Notes: generated by a model from the letters alone, not told the origin. A stretch of 64,000 bases of DNA from Cyprinodon diabolis (GCA_030533445.1 CM060072.1:17313267-17377266), one strand, 5' to 3'; counted from the first letter of the stretch, positions 40,402 to 52,076 are shown. Numbers and translations are program-made.

Positions 40402-43400
40402 TCAACAACAGTTGGCCTTCCTGTTTGGGTTCTGATGGGCCTCTGAGCCGTCTGTGATCTCTGTGCAACAACAAAAAAACGTTAGAGTCAGTTTATTTAC
40501 TGAGATATTTTTTATAGATGTAAACACTGATCAAAGGTTAAAGACAAAGTTAGGTGGTAGATTTATGAGTGTACCTGAACTGTTATTTTATTACTAAAAA
40601 CATCAACAGATTTGATGTCATGAACCAATATGTACGGTAGTAAAGGGGAAGAGGTCAGCTTCAAACCTACCAAGGCACGGCTGTTCATCTAAACCAGGCA
40701 TGTCCAAAGTCAGTCCTCGAGGGCCGCTGTCCTGCAAGTTGTATTGGTTTTCTGCTCCAGCATAGCTGATTTCCATTGATAGCTGATCAAAAGGCTTTTG
40801 CTGAACCGCAATCTTCAGAATCAGCTGAGTTGAAGCAGAGAAAGCTTTAAAACCTGCAGAAAAGCGGGCCCTCGGGGACCGATTTTTGGACATGCCTGAA
40901 ACTCACAGGCCTGGTATCTCAGGAGGAGCTGCAGAAATACACAGCTCAGCTGTGAGAATCTGCTGACACTCTGCCAACTTTGCCTTCATGTAAGAGTGGC
41001 AAGGAGAAGGTCATAGGAAGTCTAGACTGCTAAGTCAGGTAGGGGCACATATCCACATGTTGAGGTGGTCCAAGCAAAGTTAATTATATGTTCTATTAAT
41101 AGAGAAAAAAGAAAATCTTCAGAGATGATTCCTGTTCTATGATAGATTATAAAGGCCAGAATAAGAAAAAGGAAAAAAAGGAAATAACGAGAATAAACTC
41201 ATATATGATATGATGAAATCATCAGATTATTAGTTCTTTCAGAAAGAAAAATAAAAAATCTGATCAGAACAGCCAAAATACAAAACAGCAATCTGAGCGG
41301 ATGGATGGATGGATGGATGGATGGATGGATGGATGGATGGATGGATGGATGGATGGATGGATGGATGGATGGATGGATGGATGGATGGATGGATAATTGG
41401 ATGGATGGATGGATGGATGGATGGATGGATGGATGGATAGGTCAAACCGCTAAGCAAAGTAAAACTTCACAACACTCAACTGGGGATGAGAGTGCAAAAG
41501 TTTGCATTAAACAATATTGAGTTTAATCAGGTAATATTATGACTTTATTCTTGTAGTATAGGAAGTTTATTCTCATTATAATGCTACTTTATAATATAGA
41601 TTTTTTTTCTCTTATTTTACTACTCTATTCTCACAATTTTACAGCCTGTCAAAAACAAAATAGTTTTTAGTTTGGCCCTAATAAGTCGTCATACTGTTCA
41701 ACCTGATTAAACTTGAGCTATTTTGAAAAGACGAACTGGTAAGAAATTCAGTCTCTAGATGAGCAAAGATGGGAAAGATAAATCTTCAAAAGTTGTTAAG
41801 CTGAATCTAAGAGAAAGAGACGGTTTTATAAAAGCACTGACCAATGGAGGGTGGAGTACAACAGAACAGCCTGTTTTAAAGATTATTGCTGAATGAGTTC
41901 TCTAAAATCGTGCGTCCCCTTTCTTTTGTGTAGGGATATTAATACCTAATCTTCTACTACAATAAAAAAAAACAATTCTAACTACTGCTTTCCTTATAGT
42001 CCTCATATGATGAGACTCACTGATTATATCCTTAACGCATCTCGACCCACTCTTCTCCAGCTCTGCCAGGACATTCGCCTCAAAGGTCAGAGAAGCCACA
42101 CGTAGGAAAAGATCATTGACTCCATCTCCTGACACAGTAGAAAGAGAGCAGCAGTAAGTGAGCTAAAATAGATAAATGTTAACATAGAAAGCTTAATGGA
42201 GAAGATTAGAACTAGTTTATTGCCTACCTGACTTTGCAGACACGGCCCAGTACTCGGCTTTGATTGCCTCAGAGAGTCTGATAGCTTCCTGTTCTACCTC
42301 AGCCAACTGATCAGGCGACTAACAGAGAGGAAAAACACGGATATTACTGAAAACTCCCAATTATAACTAGATCTATAATTAAATATACATGTAATTAACT
42401 CAGGATCAGATTCATATTTTACTGTTTTACTGAGGTGTCCAGTAACAAAGTACAAATAATTTGTTACGTTACTTAAGTAGAAATTATGACTATATACTTT
42501 ACTGCAGTAATTATTTCTTAGACAACTTTTTACTACTACTCCTTACACTTTGTTGCAGTTATCTCTACTTTCGACTCGACAGTGGCGTTGGATGTAGGAG
42601 TTTGACCTGAAATCGAAGGGTTGACGGTTCAAGCCCCGACTCCGACTTTCAGTGTCGTTGTATCCTTGGGCAAGACACTTCACCTGCATTGTCTACTGAT
42701 GGTGGTCAGAGGGCCCGGTGGCGCCAGTGTACGGCAGCCTCGCTTCTGTCAGTGAGCCCCAGGGCAGCTGTGGCTACAATGTGGCTTGCCACTATCAGTG
42801 TGTGAGTGTGTGTGTGTGAATGGGTGAATGAATGTAGTGTAAAGCGCCTTGGTCAAGTCTCCTAACTTGAATAAAGGCGCTATATAAGTACATGCCATTT
42901 ACTCCTAACGTTTTAAAAATAGACTTATTAGTTTCGCTCCATTTGAGCTCATTTTCAATATGGCTTGTTGGTATTTAAAAAAAAAAAAAAAAACATCAAA
43001 ATAATTTGTTTCACCCAGACAATTTCTTTGTTGTTGGACTCGGTGCTGCACCAACTCGTTCGCCACAAACCAGAATAAATCATTTTTCAACTTGATGCAA
43101 ACTTAAAATTGATACTGTTATCACTGTTATCATTCAGAAAATGACTAAGACTAATGATAGTATGCTATATGTAAGAATTGCTATTAAATTAACATGGGTA
43201 GTAAAAGTAATTATTGCTTTATTACATAAAATGTTCCCCATAAAACAAATATATAATTATTGCTATTGCTGCTGTAACTGTTCCAGTAGATTTTAGTTAA
43301 ACACTGAATATTAAAGAATATTTATTTTAAGGCCACTGAAAGATTCTTTAGAATGAAACATTTCCGGGTATTAATGTATATTGCTGTATTATAATATATA

Positions 43401-46400
43401 ATCTATATGCTATAAAACAGTGATGGTGCATGAAGGATGATGGGGATAATATCACTTTAAACTGCTCCTACTCCTAAAAATATGTGGAACTGGTTAAAAC
43501 CTTTACAGTTTGATGTTATACTGATGATATCATGCAAATATTCAGATGCAATAAAAAAAAGAACATGGCGGTGAAATAAAATCTTTTAACTATCATATAT
43601 CATATACATCTTTTAACTTTATATATAAAAACAGCTGAAGGTTGCTGGAGCTTTTTAAGAGTTACTGTGAAATTAATTAATTAACAGATAATTTACAAAC
43701 ACTGTGGAAGTCAAAGATGTGGCAAACATGTCCCGAGGCCGTAATGTCATAAGTCAAACGCATCAATCATTTTTAGTCAGCAGGCTTAAAAACATTGATC
43801 TGTTTAGTAGTTTTAATACCAAATTTTGTGAATGAGGTCAACGAAAACGGGACAGTTCATTCCCTCCATTTTTACTAATCTGTCTAACCAAATAGTTAAG
43901 CTCTAATCTCTACGGAGTTGCATTCATGAACTTCACCCACGCTGAGGTCTTTCTTGGTACCGACGAGGAACAGTAAGACACTGGACGGGTCGTTTTCCCT
44001 CATGGCATCCTCCAGCCACTGCCTGCACACACAGATCTACCATTTAAATGGTTCCATACGCAGCGAGTAAATATTTCAAGAAGACGTGAGCTTGCCTACC
44101 TGGCATGTGCTAATGAGTTCAGACTGCTTAAGTCGAACACCACAATAATAGCTGGGGACACACAGTTTGATTGGATATAAACCAGTTCCATTAAATTTGG
44201 GATTATTGCAGCAGAGGCAGAGGTAACGCTCACCTTGTGCTCCTCTGTAATACGTTGAGGCGATGCACTTGAAGCGTTCCTGACCTGCTGTATCCCACCT
44301 GGAAAACATCAAGCAAGCAAACAAACCCACAGCTTCATTCTAGGGATGCACGATATTGGGATTTTGGCCGATATCCGATATGCCGATATTTTAAAACTCA
44401 TGTAGCCGATAACCGATATCGATACTGATGTTAAAGCTGGACAAAAATAAGTAGTCATTTAGCAGTTTTGTTATCCATTTCGGATAACTAAACATATAAA
44501 TTTTTAAAAACGCGGTATCGATCTATTTTACTTTCAAAATCTCGTGAAATTTCATCATTTTGTTACAAACTCTCCTCATATTTTGCTAATTCTTGTGAGA
44601 TTTTGTTAGTAAAATAGATCGATACTACGTCAGTATATCAACACATGAAAAAATATGGCAAAATTTCGTGAATTTTCGGGGGATTTCGTAGCATAACGAT
44701 GACATATAGCAATATTTCATTTGTAAAAGAGATTGATGTAAAAGAGTGTTTTTAAATGGCAATATATCAGCATATGAAGATATTGTGATATTTTAATGTA
44801 TCAATATTTTTTCCCTCGTCTTTAGAAGTTTTTAAGTCTGTGAAAAAGAAGTTTTTGAGGAAGAAGAAGAAGTAGTACTTTTTTTTTTAGACTTTAAAAA
44901 CTCAGAAGCTGATCAAATATCGGGTTAAATATCGGTGGGGTGGCCGATGTCCAATATTCAGTTTTAAGGCCGATACAGGCCGATACCGATAGGGGGCCGA
45001 TTATATCATGCATCCCTACTTCATTCTATAATTTTACACTATTCCAGAGTTTGCAGAACCAATACAGTGAAGGTAACCTATTAGTCCAACCCAGCAGAGG
45101 AACAAACTAGTACCAACTCAGAAGGAAGGACTGAGCTGACTTACAGCTGCAAACTGAAGGGAACACCAAGAACCTCGAAGCGCTCCATCTCAAAGTCCAC
45201 CCCGATGGTGGCTTTGTAGTTCTTATCAAACCCTCCTCTACAAAACCTGGCAAAGAAAGGAGGCAGAGATTCGTAAAATGAAAGTATTTTCTCGTCAAAT
45301 AGATTTATAAATCCATATGTTAAATACCAGCCCTGTACATCTTTCTTTGTTAACATGAAAGCTAGATATGTTGATTAACTCATGGTATATGAAACAGACA
45401 ATATGGAGTCAAACCTTCAACCTTAAAACAATGCAGAACTAATCATTGTTCACGATTTAAAACAATCCTGCATCACAGCTAACAGGGGAACAAGTATTTC
45501 AAATAACTTATTCTAATTTTTGTGGAATTAATTTAGAAAATGATTTAAATTGTGGTTGGAGAACAAGTTGTTCAGGGTTAAAGTGCAAATTATCCAAGCT
45601 TTACAAAAGTTCCCATCAACATATTTTAGCCTCAATCGCACAGAATCCTCAATGTGCTTCATGGGGTTTTTATGTATCAAAACTAAGTACAAGCTGACTG
45701 TTAGGTGGAAGGAGAACAATTTATTTATTCTTTTATTTGTTTTTCTTACATAAAATCTGAAAAGTGTGTCTGTGTTTCTAAATATCCGTTCTCCTGGAGT
45801 CATATTTTAAAAAATTCTGCTTCAATTCCAGCAGCAAGTCTGTTTAGATGACGCTTCTTCTGGCTTTAAACACCTGGAGGATACATTTCTGTCTAATATG
45901 AGACATTAAACCTCTCAGATTCTCAACCCGAATGAGGTCACACCTTTGTTTAGGCTGTTCTACTACATGGATGTACTAACAGTACATGTTAACCATCTCA
46001 TTGTGGCACTGGCTGCTTGTTTAGAGTCATTATTCTGCTGGAAAGTGAACCTCTAGCAACAGGTTGACTTTTTAGGGTTAACGGTAGTCTCCTAAGCTCC
46101 ACCATCTCATAAGGAACTCTGACTAGCAGCAGCCCTCCCATTGCATTATGCTACCACTACAATGTGTCACTGTAGGGATGATGGATTCTGTATTATATCC
46201 ACGATTGCTGTGACACCAAAATGACTTTCAGCAAACTTCTAATTGCTTAGCAGCGGCTAACTTCCTGCACCCATTCAGTAAAGTAAAGGTCAGTTGTGTG
46301 ACGGGTATGTGTCTTGTATTGAGCCCCACTTCTTCCAGTTTTTGGATGGCTTGATCAGTTCTCTAAGGGCGGCCCCAGACCTTTTAAAACTAAGTGAATA

Positions 46401-49400
46401 ATATTTGATAGATGAGTTTTGGAGATTTCTGCATCATCAGTGTAATCTTGCTCATCTTAAAAACCCTGACTTACACACTCAGACACGAGTAGTGAACAGA
46501 AAACGTATATAATATTCTACAGAAATGCCTAATGTATCAAAATTAATGCAAATAGATGTTCTAATTAAGCTTGTACAAAATGTATATTCTTTTGTTTAAT
46601 TGTCATAGAGTTCACTGACAAAATGTATAAAAAAATATATATAATTTTATGTCAGTTATTTCATGGTCCAGGCTTTAATAGGTTAGGAACTAACCCCGCC
46701 TCAAATTTATTCACAACATTCTTCCTGGTCTTCCTGCTGTGTTGCTGATGCTCTTTAATCATGAATGTTCTCCAACAAACCTCTGAGTTACCTTGGAGGA
46801 CCATTGATCTTAGTGAATATAATTTTAGGAAAAAGTTGCTTTTTGGATTTACCCGGTCACTCACTTTGATCATTAGTAAAGTCATTTGGCCTATAGTTGG
46901 GGAAAACTTTTTCTCACCTGCTGATTAAACAGGTTTTCCCGACTGCAACGTCTCCCACTACAATGACTTTGGCGATATTAAAGCTGGAAGCAGAAAGCCC
47001 AAAGTGTAAACAATCAGATGACAGAAGAAGCATTCAACTAAATTTTCTATGTTTTATTTGAGAACCGAGGATTTTAAAAACTGATAGAATAAAATTTTAG
47101 CAAAGGAAAATGTTTGCCCAACCTGAAGTATTTCCTAAAGCTGTTTTCAGTGAGTTCAAATGTGCTTTATGTTATTGAATCATGTTTTTTTTTTATAAAA
47201 ATTGTTTTATAGACATTTCTGAACAAAAATTCCTGATAGGACTCTGAAGCACCACAGCTTGATTAAAAGGTAAATGTTTCAAAGCGCTGATGTTATATGA
47301 GAGGTTGTGGTATATATTTCACCAATTAAAAAGATGAGTAACACTTCAAACTTAATTCAAACTGATTCTTAGACTTAAATGACATTTAGCTGCTTTATTT
47401 CTGAGCTGAGCAGAAACCTTTATATCAGATTTAGGGAAAACATTTCCTAAATGATAGGTTGTTCAGAGCTTCTTATACTTGGAAATTGTTTGCAAAATAA
47501 TAAAAACTTCCAAATAATTCTACTTCTGAGTTTCAAGGAGTCTTAATTTGGATCTAAGTACTTATTTATTTAAATATTGAATTAAATCCTTTTAACAGCT
47601 TAAGAAATTCTCACTTTGTCGTTTTAGAGTCAGGCAGAATAATGCTGTCAGATACGGTTGGTTTTGCAGATGTCTTTCAGCTGATGCAGCAGACATACTT
47701 TAGTGTGACTTCAGAGCCCAAACTGGAGTTGATTCGTTTAGCCTAAACAGACATCTCTATGTAGACAGGAGGGACTTTATAGGCATAATAATCCTAAAAG
47801 GGATCTTACCTCACACCATCTGTCTTCTGAATCTGGCAGGCAGCTCTCACTTGTGGGTGGAAGCTTTCTTTGGTGTGCAAAGCTGCATTTGGACTAAAAC
47901 ACTATATTAAAAAAAAGGATTACAAGAAAAGATTAAAAAAAAACAGGGATTATAAAAACTAAACTTATATTTGACATTTAAAGGAATGAAATTCACTTTT
48001 TTCTGCCTAAAAATAAGGAGAAACACAGATCCAAACTAATCTTAGGAGTTTCTACAGCTTCAGTTATTAGATCATTTCACAGTAGAAGGTAATTTCAGTC
48101 ATGCTACAGAGAAGACCCGTGGGCATTTTTGTGTTTGGAACTTTGATGAATTTTAAGAAAGTTTTATATTTACTGCAGCAGTGTCTTTACAGGTCTGCCT
48201 AAAAAGTTGATCAGACACAATCAGTTGATCCAGAATGCTGCCACCTGCATCCTCACCAAAACTAAGAAAGTAGAGCACATCTCCTTACACAGACTCCCTG
48301 CATGTCAGAGAATAGACTTTAAAATACCTCTTTTATTCTTGTTATCAGTGTATCAGCCAACCAAACATAGAGAAGCAGCCTTTAGGTCTTATCTACTCTC
48401 GAAAGGAATTCCCAGAAAACTGTAATAGTGCTAAAAATCAAGATTAAAAGCTTCTGTGTCCTTTGACTGTGCTACCTAAACATTATTAGTTAAGATCTTG
48501 GTCCAACTTTCTTTCTTTTTTTTAAAATCATTTTATAAATAATTTTTTCACTTGAGTTATTCATGTTTATTAATGATCTAATTACCTTTATTTCCCTGCA
48601 ATCTACTTTCATGTACATTTTATGACACCTCAGCAGCTGTATTGCTAAATGTGCTATACAATATGTGCTCACAAAAGCCTTGAGCTTTCCCATACATTAC
48701 CACGTTTGAAACGCATACTTATATTACTACCGTTGCACAATTACAAAGGGGCACACGTGTTGATAGAGAGAAAAAAATGATCCAGTTTACAGCGCAACAC
48801 ATTGGGGTTTGTGACTGATAGGTAGCAAAATGTAATTGCTATAAAAACGTTTCCACAGCCACTCCAAAAAAAAGCAAAAAAAAAAAAAAACACTGGACTT
48901 TGTTTTCCAACTTTGAAGACGTTTTGCTTCCCATCCACTTTTTGACTTTTTCAAGTCAAAATGTCTGGATTAGCGTTAAGTTCCAGGCTTATACACTAAA
49001 ATAAAATAAAAGCCTTGTTATGGCTTAGAAAACATGCAAATTGAACTGAAAAAACAGGTCCACCCCTTACTAATGGGGAGTCATAGAGATTGTTGTTGGC
49101 CTGGCTTACAGGAGCGATGTTTTGACCAGCTGCATCTCGACGAATCAACTCTATCGCTGCATTGTAGGTTTTTGAGAGCTGAAACATGAGTCCACCCCCT
49201 CTGTTTAAGGTTGTTTTTTCTTTCTTAACATAAATGGTTTCCTTCACACCCCTTTCAAACAACCTGTCCTCTTTGTCCAAAATGTCCTTAAGATGTAGGT
49301 GGACTGCAGAGTCTTTTCCTTGTTTCAAAAGCCATAAAGTTGCACTTTTTTAAAGCTAACTTGTAATACTTTTTTTATAATTTTTTTGCCCTTAAAATAG

Positions 49401-49501
49401 TGTATTTTAGATGATCATTAGCTTGTCCTTGTTGTTCTGGTGGTTTTACTCACCTTTGGGAGGTGCGTGATGATTCGTTCCTTCTTCACAGGAGGCAACA
49501 T
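40402..49501 (-). CDS. rab34: Ras-related protein Rab-34, complete
   Basis: RAB34 is a Golgi-associated Rab GTPase involved in lysosome positioning, macropinocytosis and early ciliogenesis. Coding exons, 5' to 3' on the minus strand: 49454-49501 (start codon 49499-49501), 47810-47901, 46918-46983, 45145-45246, 44234-44298, 44100-44151, 43941-44022, 42228-42318, 42021-42128, 40402-40451. They total 756 bp, 251 codons plus stop (human 259), and every junction is in phase. G-motifs: P-loop GDVAVGKT, switch [19 protein letters not shown], switch [18 protein letters not shown] in place of the usual NKxD (as in the family), and VSAKSG. The N-terminal extension ([19 protein letters not shown]) and the helix [15 protein letters not shown] are diagnostic of RAB34/36. 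The C-terminus ends KANCC, a double-cysteine prenylation signal. RAB34 rather than RAB36 is supported by supt6h being next door. Confidence 0.95.
40695..40898. mobile_element. Short hAT-like MITE with CAGGCATGTCC termini
   Basis: The left terminus CAGGCATGTCCAAAGT and right terminus TTTGGACATGCCTG are inverted repeats; each is followed inward by a matching 'ctcgagggccg' / 'gggccctcgggg' block. The 204-bp size and CAGG ends fit a small hAT MITE. The flanking 8-bp duplication is not convincing. Confidence 0.65.
41299..41438. repeat. (GGAT)n microsatellite
   Basis: About 35 near-perfect copies of the tetranucleotide GGAT, with a single interruption (aatt) near 41,395. Such arrays are usually length-polymorphic. 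They produce artificial open frames on both strands. Confidence 0.98.
42430..43090. mobile_element. hAT MITE, second copy, interrupted by a SINE
   Basis: From 42,430 (CTGAGGTGTCC) the sequence runs parallel to the reverse complement of the right end of the element at 37,287-37,864: both have 'acaaagtacaaat', then 'ttacttaagtagaaa', then 'agacaactttt', then 'ctccttacactt'. After the SINE the same family resumes with 'ttttaaaaatag'. The distal terminus was not found, so the right limit is approximate. Confidence 0.65.
42581..42900 (+). mobile_element. tRNA-derived SINE
   Basis: The head is tRNA-like with a B-box-type motif GGTTCAAGCC near 42,629. The body has hallmarks of a SINE common in percomorph fish: 'ccttgggcaagacacttcac', 'gtacggcagcctcgc' and 'ccccagggcagctgtggcta'. 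The tail is 'gtaaagcgccttgg' and then 'ggcgctatataagta'. It sits inside the hAT copy from 42,430. The flanking 'actcgac' and 'actcctaac' may be a diverged target duplication. Confidence 0.85.
44341..45018. mobile_element. Non-autonomous hAT element with exact 8-bp target duplication
   Basis: Termini TAGGGATGCA (44,341-44,350) and TGCATCCCTA (45,009-45,018), flanked by CTTCATTC on both sides (44,333-44,340 and 45,019-45,026). Subterminal 'ccgatatccgatatgccgata' and 'ggccgataccgat' blocks are characteristic of this fish hAT family. It lies in the rab34 intron, 42 bp from the exon at 44,234-44,298. No transposase frame. Confidence 0.88.
45247..46917 (-). other. rab34 intron, 1.7 kb, no element recognised
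   Basis: The intron between the P-loop exon and the switch I exon. AT-rich, with no clear repeat or alternative exon. Confidence 0.55.
46984..47809 (-). other. rab34 intron, 0.8 kb, no element recognised
   Basis: AT-rich intron with no recognised features. Confidence 0.55.
48190..48430 (+). mobile_element. LINE fragment (L2/Rex1-like reverse transcriptase C-terminus)
   Basis: The plus-strand frame reads [22 protein letters not shown] and then [19 protein letters not shown]. This is the conserved thumb/C-terminal region of non-LTR reverse transcriptases of the L2/Rex1/CR1 kind ('LQLIQNAAARLLT...LHWLPV..RIDFKIL'). Only about 70 codons remain, without the catalytic domain: a dead 5'-truncated copy. 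Confidence 0.8.
48880..49340 (-). mobile_element. Penelope-like element fragment (GIY-YIG region and 3' tail)
   Basis: The minus-strand frame contains [14 protein letters not shown], then [18 protein letters not shown], then [19 protein letters not shown] recognise this as the C-terminal part of the GIY-YIG endonuclease region of fish Penelope-like elements. The 3' tail (48,880-49,060) matches the fragment at 918-1,165. The copy lacks the reverse transcriptase and the start of the endonuclease domain. Confidence 0.7.
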
Positions 49502-51265
49502 GCTGCCACAGCGGCCTCACAGATGATCACTTGCACACTTCAGAGACACACGATCACTTATATTATTCTAAATGAGGCACTTTGTTATGTTTCCAATCAT
49601 TTAACAACCTGCACAGTCTTAATGTCTTCTATATTTGCCTGAAATAAGAAAATAAAAACATGTTTGAAATGTGATAATCATTTTCAACAGAAAGGCAGAG
49701 TGCACTTCAAAATAGAAAAATAATCCATCTGAAAACAGATTCATTTGATCTTAATCTGAATGTTAATATTTATTAAATCTTAAAATGTTGTACCGAAAAC
49801 CAATATTACACATCCTTATTATTCAACCAAAAATCAAATAAATATTTTAGAACTATTTTAAAACTATGCAGCTCCCAGGAGCTTGAGGGATACGCAGGGA
49901 TTTCTGAGTAGTACTAGCTGTTTTCGTTCTGTGCCAAGAATCTCTTATTTATTCATTTTTTGCATGTTTAAGGAGTATCTTTGGTAGATATAGTCCTTCT
50001 CTTCGAGGAAAACTAAATTAATAAATAAGGCCTGTACAAAACCTCCTAAATGTATTGGAGGACTATGTTAATGTCTGAAGTGTGTGAGCTAAGCTGGAGC
50101 TCACTTACAAAAAAAAAATAATAATTGGGAAACAGAAAAAAATCTGATAGATAAGCTCTGTGTTCAAGCACAGATATCTGTGGAAAAGAGCTGACCTAAT
50201 AAGCTGATAGATTAGGAGAACTTGTGTAGATTCAACTTATTCTTTGCCCATACAAACCAAGTTATTGCAGCTTTTTGTTGTTGTTTTAAATATATGTAAA
50301 ATTAAGGTGAAATTTGTTTTGATCACATCAAAACTACAGCAATTTTGTTATCACCTTAAAGACTAAGAAATTCATCTGTAAATAAAAAAATCTCTTAATT
50401 CTCTAATACATTATTAATCCATATAGAGAAATAAGCAAACAATGGTCTATGTCGTTCAGTCTTTTCAGACAAAAGAATCCAGAGAACAGGCTTTCAAACT
50501 GCATTAGTAGATGCAAACTGCAAAAAGATAGACATCTCTACTGCACAACCCAAAAATTCAATTGTTCTATGTGGACAAATAAAATTTAAAACAGCTTTAC
50601 CTGAACCAGATGGTATCATAAAAACAGTTTTTAAAAACTCCGATATATGTATAACACAAAATGTGTATAATGAAGAAACGGTCTCCAGAGGAAACTTTGA
50701 ACGCAGGGGATGTGTCGAGGATGTTTCAAACTGTTGTTAAATCAACTGTTTTAACAGCTGACCCAGGCAGAGTGGACAAACAGCACCCCCTGGTGGCTGG
50801 TTACTCTTCTCACGTTAAAAAAAAACAAAAAAAACAAGTACACCTTGCTGCGGCAAACAGGAAGGGGCGGGGACGGACCGCTGTCCGTCTTAATTTGGAA
50901 ATGGGGATTATTGCACTCCGGAAGAGTGCGCTAGTGACACATATTTCCTGTACCAGCCAAAAATTAAAATAAATAAATAAATAAAAAGTTATGTTTCGTT
51001 TTCGAGAACGAAAACATTGGAAGCTGAATTCAATTTTCTTTCACAATTAGAATTAACGCGTGTTTTAGAGACAATGAGAACATAAAATGTTAAAACACAA
51101 ATTTAAAAAAAGTTTGAAAAGCTGAAAATTGAACCTAAAAAAACAAGTAGATTTTACATTAGATGTCCTAAATCCAGTTTATGTATAGAAGGTATGATCT
51201 TCAATTATAAAAAATAAAATAAAGAAAAGAATATGTTTAAAAAAAAAAAAGGGGGAAGTTGAAAT
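49502..51265. other. Interval between rab34 start and the snoRNA host gene
   Basis: This must hold the rab34 5'UTR and promoter. The only GC-rich patch is around 50,855-50,890, with a GGGGCGGGG GC box at about 50,867, so the rab34 start may be near there; no exon was resolved. A CTCF-like motif lies at 50,783-50,796. The rest is AT-rich. Confidence 0.5.
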
Positions 51266-51338
51266 ATTACGTCATATTCAAGCGACTGTCACGGTTTATA
51301 AAGCTGAACCCCTCCCCGGTTCGTTCCTTTCTCTTTCC
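51266..51338 (+). promoter_or_regulatory. TATA/CRE promoter with 5'TOP start of the snoRNA host gene
   Basis: A CRE-like ATTACGTCAT (51,266-51,275) is followed by TATAAA (51,297-51,302). About 28 nt further on lies a pyrimidine tract CCTTTCTCTTTCC (51,326-51,338), which is a typical terminal oligopyrimidine (TOP) start. TOP starts are shared by ribosomal-protein and snoRNA host genes and couple transcription to growth. Confidence 0.75.
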
Positions 51339-51763
51339 AGCCGTACGTACTTCAGGTCTGAGAGTCTGGAGGCCATCTCTGTAACCAGGTTAGACGTTTT
51401 TTTTCATTTGTGCAATGCACGACTTTCTTTATCTGAATGTGTGTAGCTTAAATAGAGGTACTGTAGCTTAAATAGAGGTGCTGTGTGGTTAATTAGCTGC
51501 TTACAATAGCCTTTGGGCAGCCACGTGGTCGGTAACCGCGAGGAGGCCTGTTTGAATCTACTGCAGCTGATAAAGCTGAATATTTGATTAGCCAACTGTT
51601 AACCATCTTAATAGACATCGGTGTTCCTTTAAGTTCTGTTTAAGACTTTTTATCCTTTTTAGAGACCATGAAGCAACCAGATCTACCAACCCAGTCAGTT
51701 CTGGGTGCTGCTGCCCCTCTGGGAGGTAAGTTGCTGCAAAGTTTCCCAGTTTATAGCCACTTT

Positions 51764-51842
51764 AGTCTGTGATGAAAACTGTGAATAGGAAGTGCCGTCC
51801 GATGCGACAACTGACGAGGTTTCTCTCACTGTTCTGAGCCTA
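51764..51842 (+). ncRNA. snord49: C/D box snoRNA, SNORD49-like, copy 1
   Basis: Box C GTGATGA (51,769-51,775) and box D CTGA (51,834-51,837) lie 65 nt apart. Between them lies the guide ATAGGAAGTGCCGT (51,785-51,798), followed by CCGA at the D' position. The guide matches my recollection of human SNORD49A and is complementary, with mismatches, to the 28S 'GTCGGCTCTTCCTAT' segment; position 5 upstream of D' pairs with the C methylated by U49. Unlike copy 2, the D' box here is CCGA instead of CAGA, which may weaken guiding. Confidence 0.85.
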
Positions 51843-51993
51843 CAACCTTAGCGAAGCTATATAATATAATTAGTTTGATCAGTTTATTAATAAATTGTTT
51901 TCTTTATCAGGTTCTGTGCTTCCTGCAACTTGAAGATGGATTTCAGTTTAAGGCAGGTTAATTTTTTTATTTCTTTTTTCTGTATGAATCTTG

Positions 51994-52076
51994 TTGCTCT
52001 TATGATGAAACTTAAACTATTATAGCTGGAATTACCGGCAGATTGTTCAGTGTTGATCACTAGTTTTCTGAGCAGT
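51994..52076 (+). ncRNA. snord65: C/D box snoRNA, SNORD65-like, copy 1
   Basis: Box C ATGATGA (52,002-52,008), guide AGCTGGAATTACCG (52,024-52,037), D' box CAGA (52,039-52,042) and box D CTGA (52,068-52,071). TGCTC and GAGCA can pair as a terminal stem. The guide is exactly complementary to the 18S 'CGGTAATTCCAGCT' segment. The fifth nucleotide upstream of D' (A at 52,034) pairs with the U right after the GCCGCGG loop, which is the 18S Um627 site assigned to SNORD65. Confidence 0.88.

Larger units (their letters stand above)
40452..42020 (-). other. Last rab34 intron, 1.6 kb with repeats
   Basis: Contains a small hAT-like MITE at 40,695-40,898 and a large GGAT tetranucleotide microsatellite at 41,299-41,438. 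No other exon is seen. Confidence 0.6.
42319..43940 (-). other. rab34 intron, 1.6 kb, nested repeats
   Basis: Contains a hAT MITE copy starting at 42,430 that is split by a tRNA-derived SINE (42,581-42,900). No exon is seen in the remainder. Confidence 0.6.
47902..49453 (-). other. rab34 intron 1, with LINE and Penelope-like fragments
   Basis: The intron after the 16-codon first coding exon. It contains an L2/Rex1-like fragment (48,190-48,430) on the opposite strand and a Penelope-like fragment (48,880-49,340) on the gene's own strand. Confidence 0.6.

Noticed and set aside
40188..40457. 89-codon plus-strand frame opposite the rab34 end
   Set aside because: It overlaps the rab34 last exon and 3'UTR on the other strand and resembles no protein I know. 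I considered a remnant of PROCA1, which lies here in human, but saw no match.
41239..41520. Frames encoding repeats of MDGW or HPSI
   Set aside because: Produced by the GGAT microsatellite. I also considered a CRISPR array and rejected it, since there are no spacers and this is a vertebrate genome.
51668..51955. 26-codon frame spanning exons 2-3 of the snoRNA host
   Set aside because: Too short, unlike any known peptide, and the remaining exons are non-coding; treated as incidental.
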